Below, piece by piece: positions 60,766 to 64,000 of a stretch of DNA of 64,000 bases. The translations under genes and the position numbers were made by a program. The first letter of the stretch is position 1. Each line of letters opens with the position of its first letter. Under the pieces are notes generated by a model that saw only the letters and a program-made list of their open reading frames with translations, did not search any database and had not been told where the DNA came from. Source of the stretch: Ophthalmolycus amberensis (taxonomy: Eukaryota > Chordata > Actinopteri > Perciformes > Zoarcidae); assembly GCA_024529925.1 (NCBI GenBank), contig JAFEUB010000717.1, forward strand, positions 992,001 to 1,056,000, written 5' to 3'.

Positions 60766-62543
60766 GGAAACAGGGCAATCTCATGTAGAGCAGTGAGATT
60801 CGTTTGACTGGAGTGCAATGTGTCATGCTGGTCTGAATATGTTAGTCAATATAAACTGACAGATGAGTCGGACTCTTGAAAAAAATTATAATTGACAGTA
60901 ATTAATTATCTCGTTATTTACCCTTTTAAAGAAGAAACATCACCAGTACCAGGGAAGCAATTTTCACAATCTAAACAAATGTTATTTAGTGATGCACAGA
61001 CTTATTGTCCATAAAAATGTCTTTATGTATGTATTTTTTTAAATACACACAAGAAAACTGGCAGCTTAATTGAGACCTGGTGAAACAAGACAACAAAGGT
61101 AAGCATGCAGATACTATTTAAATAATCTAAAACTAGATATAAGACACAAACACAAGAAGTCATATTAACGTGCGTTAACATTTGACCCATGACAGTCATG
61201 TCAGAAGCAATAACAATGATAAAGAACACCCCAAAAAATAAATGTACAACTTCTGATTCCATTGTTTGACGGAACTGTTGAAAAGTTATAAAAAGGACAC
61301 CGACAATATTATAAAATATTTGTATACATTTCTTTATTAAAACAATGAACATCCAAAGTGTTAGAGAGAGGAACAAAAGCACACTAAGAGTTAGGCAACT
61401 GGAACGTTTCAGTATGAACTCAACAGCGCTCTGCAGGATTAGGTCATCGGTGCATTGTAACATTATGAATTATAAAATTCAAAACATGAAAAGAATCAAA
61501 TACGTCTCGATTGTGAGGACGGTATCTTGCAAGTGAGGAAGCCAAAGTTACACAATAAACTAGTACACACTGCTGCTAATATTCGAGACACTTTGTCATT
61601 TATCAGTTTACACATCACTATAATGACCAACCCAAATTATACCAAAAAAGCATAAGGTATTACTACTGAAGTTGAAATACAGCCGAGAGTAATTTCAAAA
61701 CATCCCATGTTCATGTGACAGATTAGATCTACAGACACCGAGATACTAGCAGAAGTACGTGTTTTGCTTTTTACAATGCAAAGCTGGTTTACTGAATTTA
61801 ACATAAATTATCACCGAAAAAGCTTATTTCCAAAACACAGTTCTTCAAGTACACTTCAAAAAAATGTTGGTAACTGTATCCCATGTAGTTTTGGTTGTTT
61901 GTGAATGGTAGACAAATCTGACAGAGGACTAGTATATTTCCCGGTTGTTATATGTTGTATATTATATCATAAGCAGTTTTATGAAATATCATGTTGAAAA
62001 CATTTTGACAAACACTGTTTTGATACATTTTTGAAATGATGGACGGAGCAAGAGCACCGAATGACCGCAATGTCCAAGAGTGAAGAGCAAAATAAACACT
62101 TTGGGATTTATTGACGTTCAGGCCAACTCCACAGTCACACCTGTGAAACCCACGAGAGGGTCCGCTACTCATGAATCAGACTGCATAATCACTGCAGTGC
62201 TCATAAATAACTCAACAATTCATTAATAACGAGACAAGCTGCTCCTGGTGTTGGAGTGATTGCTGGTAATGACTTGTCAGCATGTATACTCTTACATAAA
62301 TGTTCGAGCATATGAAAAGGGGAGGAGTTTATATCAAATACAGTCATGGCCTGTGACTTTGTTTGGCTGTCTGCAGTACTGTTGGTCACTTCTCTTCCTC
62401 TCCCCAGCTCGAAGCGTCACAATCAGAAGATGCACCAGAAATCAACAATCCATTAACATTGTTAACAAACAGTAATCATATTAAATCTTTGAAAAAGAAT
62501 AAAATCTGGAATCCTTCTCCTGTACAGCGAATGGCGATTGGTG
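60766..62543. other. Non-coding DNA, AT-rich
   Basis: The 146-codon minus-strand frame at 61023-61463 is hydrophobic and has no known domain. TTTCTTTATTAAAAC near 61330 contains AATAAA on the minus strand and could be a polyadenylation signal, without other support. Confidence 0.45.
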
Positions 62544-62632
62544 CCCCCCCCCCCACACCTCAGTTGGTTTTGGCAGTGGTCTAACACTTGTGCTTCATGG
62601 CGAGCTGTAGAAAAATCAGGGGGGGGGGGGGG
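62544..62632. repeat. Poly-C and poly-G runs
   Basis: C11 at 62544-62554 and G14 at 62619-62632, 64 bp apart and able to pair with each other. Confidence 0.93.
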
Positions 62633-62799
62633 TGTTGCAGGATAATACAATGAGAATTTTGAATTACCCCACCAGCCAAATGCTATAGCTAAAAACACCA
62701 AGTACTGCATTTGTAACAATACATGCAATAGCGAGCACAGTGAGTGAAACCAGGAAAGGCACAGATTTGATTTAATATTTTAGAAAAGTTCCACTCAAG
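62633..62799. other. Non-coding DNA, nothing recognised
   Basis: Short AT-rich stretch. Confidence 0.5.
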
Positions 62800-63000
62800 G
62801 AGAAAAAGCTGTTAAGGAGGGTTTATTATACAGGTGCTGGAAGGCAGCCAGGGGTCGTGGTATTTTTTTATTAATGCAATGACAAGGCAACTTCATTTAT
62901 CTCATGAACATGGGTTCTAATGGGCTTAGCTGGAGGCTCGTTAGAGAGATGGCCAGGGCCACTGATCTAACACAAAGCTACGGGGGTATGGAGATGTGAG
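62800..63000. promoter_or_regulatory. Candidate conserved non-coding / enhancer-like segment
   Basis: Complex sequence with GGCAGCCAGGGGTCGTGG, TTTATTAATGCAATGACAAGG (near 62868) and GCCAGGGCCACTGATC. Unverified. Confidence 0.28.
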
Positions 63001-63304
63001 GATGGAAGGCACACACATTTACACAAACGTGCGCGCACACACACACCGACTGCAGAGTATGGACTATGTTGGTGTAGGATAGGAGAACTGAATTCTACAG
63101 ATCGAGCAAGTGGGGGCAGTAGAGCAGCACACAGAAATGACGGGTATGTTTAAAATTGAGCAAAAGCGGCGAAATCGGCTGCTGACACAAAGTGAGGCGC
63201 AGAGATGGATTTGCAGAAGTGAACTAAGAGGAAAAAGAGTCACGGTGACCCTCTGACAGTACTGCAGGAACTACAACTTGAAGCTACTTACGACACATGC
63301 ATTG
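63001..63304. other. Non-coding DNA, short CA patch
   Basis: GCGCGCACACACAC near 63032-63045. Otherwise unremarkable. Confidence 0.5.
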
Positions 63305-63809
63305 TAGGGGTGTAACGGTTCACAAAATTCACGGTTGGGTTCGGTACGATACAGTGGAGCCACGGTTCAGGTACGTTTCGGTACAGTAGAAAACTATAAA
63401 TGCCAGAGAAATGTACTTGATTTTAAAATATATTTATTCATTACAACTAACATCATAAAGTTATTCTTTGACTTTGAACAATGATGGAACTATACCTGAG
63501 TGACTCATCTTCTGGGGTGTCTTCTTTGCAACACATAAGCATAAAAAACAAAAACTGCTCCTTAATGTTATGTAGTATTGTTACTTACATCTTGTATTGT
63601 TACTTACATCTTGCTTACATCTTGTATTGTTACTTACATCTTGCAAAAGAGATTTTTAATCTCAAATGGGACTACCTGGTTAAATAAAGGTTTTAAAAAA
63701 GAAAAAAAAAACTTTTTTTTATTCAAACGTATTCGGTTCGTCATGCATACCGAACCGTGAGCCTCGTACCGAACGGTTCAATACGAATACGCGTACCGTT
63801 ACACCCCTA
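63305..63809 (-). mobile_element. hAT-type miniature element, copy 2 (inverted)
   Basis: The element is 505 bp with 13-bp terminal inverted repeats TAGGGGTGTAACG and a perfect 8-bp target duplication ATGCATTG (63297-63304 and 63810-63817). It is the reverse-oriented relative of 37671-38135, from the GCCTCGTACCGAACGGTTC end to the opposite end. It has one extra copy of the 19-bp unit AAGATGTAAGTAACAATAC and about 27 bp more of GGTAC-containing subterminal DNA. No transposase. Confidence 0.92.
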
Positions 63810-63817
63810 ATGCATTG

Positions 63818-64000
63818 TTAAAGCAATCTTCAGAAGATAAACAGTCGTGTCAATTCATCAGTAATGGCTTCTTTATCAGCCTGTAAGGCCACCAAAAGCC
63901 TTTAACTGACATGCAAAATTATGGATAATAACGTGCAAGACAAATGATAACACAAAAAAATATATAAAAGCAAATGACAGCAAGTGAAATGAGAAACGCC
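63818..64000. other. Non-coding DNA, end of window
   Basis: AT-rich, with no recognised feature. Confidence 0.55.

Noticed and set aside
61023..61463. 146-codon minus-strand hydrophobic frame
   Set aside because: AT-rich DNA commonly gives hydrophobic frames. In a window this size one frame of this length is not surprising, and no family is recognisable.

Overview
The window looks like non-coding DNA from a teleost fish, probably a percomorph. No protein-coding gene can be identified with confidence. The organism call rests on repeat content: two copies of a tRNA-derived SINE of the common fish type, three hAT-type miniature elements with target-site duplications, several decayed fish LINE 3' ends and internal repeats, very dense (CA/TG)n arrays (one 139 bp long), and many long poly-G/poly-C runs. 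Reading frames are short, AT-biased or built on simple repeats. None shows a recognised domain or a credible run of exons.

Layout. 1-5 kb: anonymous DNA, a LINE 3' tail (513-790) and an intact hAT miniature element (3035-3602) carrying a minisatellite. 5-15 kb: unique-looking DNA with enhancer-like patches (5.3-5.6, 10.4-10.7, 11.1, 14.6-14.8 kb), CA/TG arrays, a perfect hairpin at 12651-12681 and a 67-bp imperfect hairpin at 13814-13880. 15-30 kb: the most repeat-rich part, with LINE tails, a 54-bp inverted repeat, a possible relic of a hammerhead-ribozyme motif near 16.1 kb, a widespread teleost repeat, two SINE copies, a decayed LINE C-terminal coding end at 24.7-25.1 kb, and GA, poly-C and decamer arrays. 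30-37 kb: enhancer-like patches, a TATA-like box followed by a short possible first exon (31.04-31.30 kb, weak), and the long TG array. 37-48 kb: a second hAT miniature element, another fish LINE/SINE tail, several enhancer-like patches (38.8-39.1, 45.3-45.7, 47.0-47.8 kb) and G-rich DNA able to form quadruplexes. 48-64 kb: poly-G runs, a TG array, CTCF-like motifs (55.3-60.8 kb), an eroded hAT-like element at 58 kb, and a third hAT miniature element at 63.3-63.8 kb, which is an inverted copy of the one at 37.7 kb.

Interpretation. The pattern of AT-rich DNA broken by islands of complex sequence rich in homeodomain (TAATTA), octamer and bHLH-type cores resembles an intergenic desert or a very large intron beside a developmental gene. 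That is inference: neither the neighbouring gene nor any conservation can be established from this sequence alone. I found no evidence of an undescribed multi-gene system. The observations most worth checking are the hairpins, the enhancer-like islands, the hammerhead-like relic, the paired hAT elements and the TATA-plus-exon candidate.
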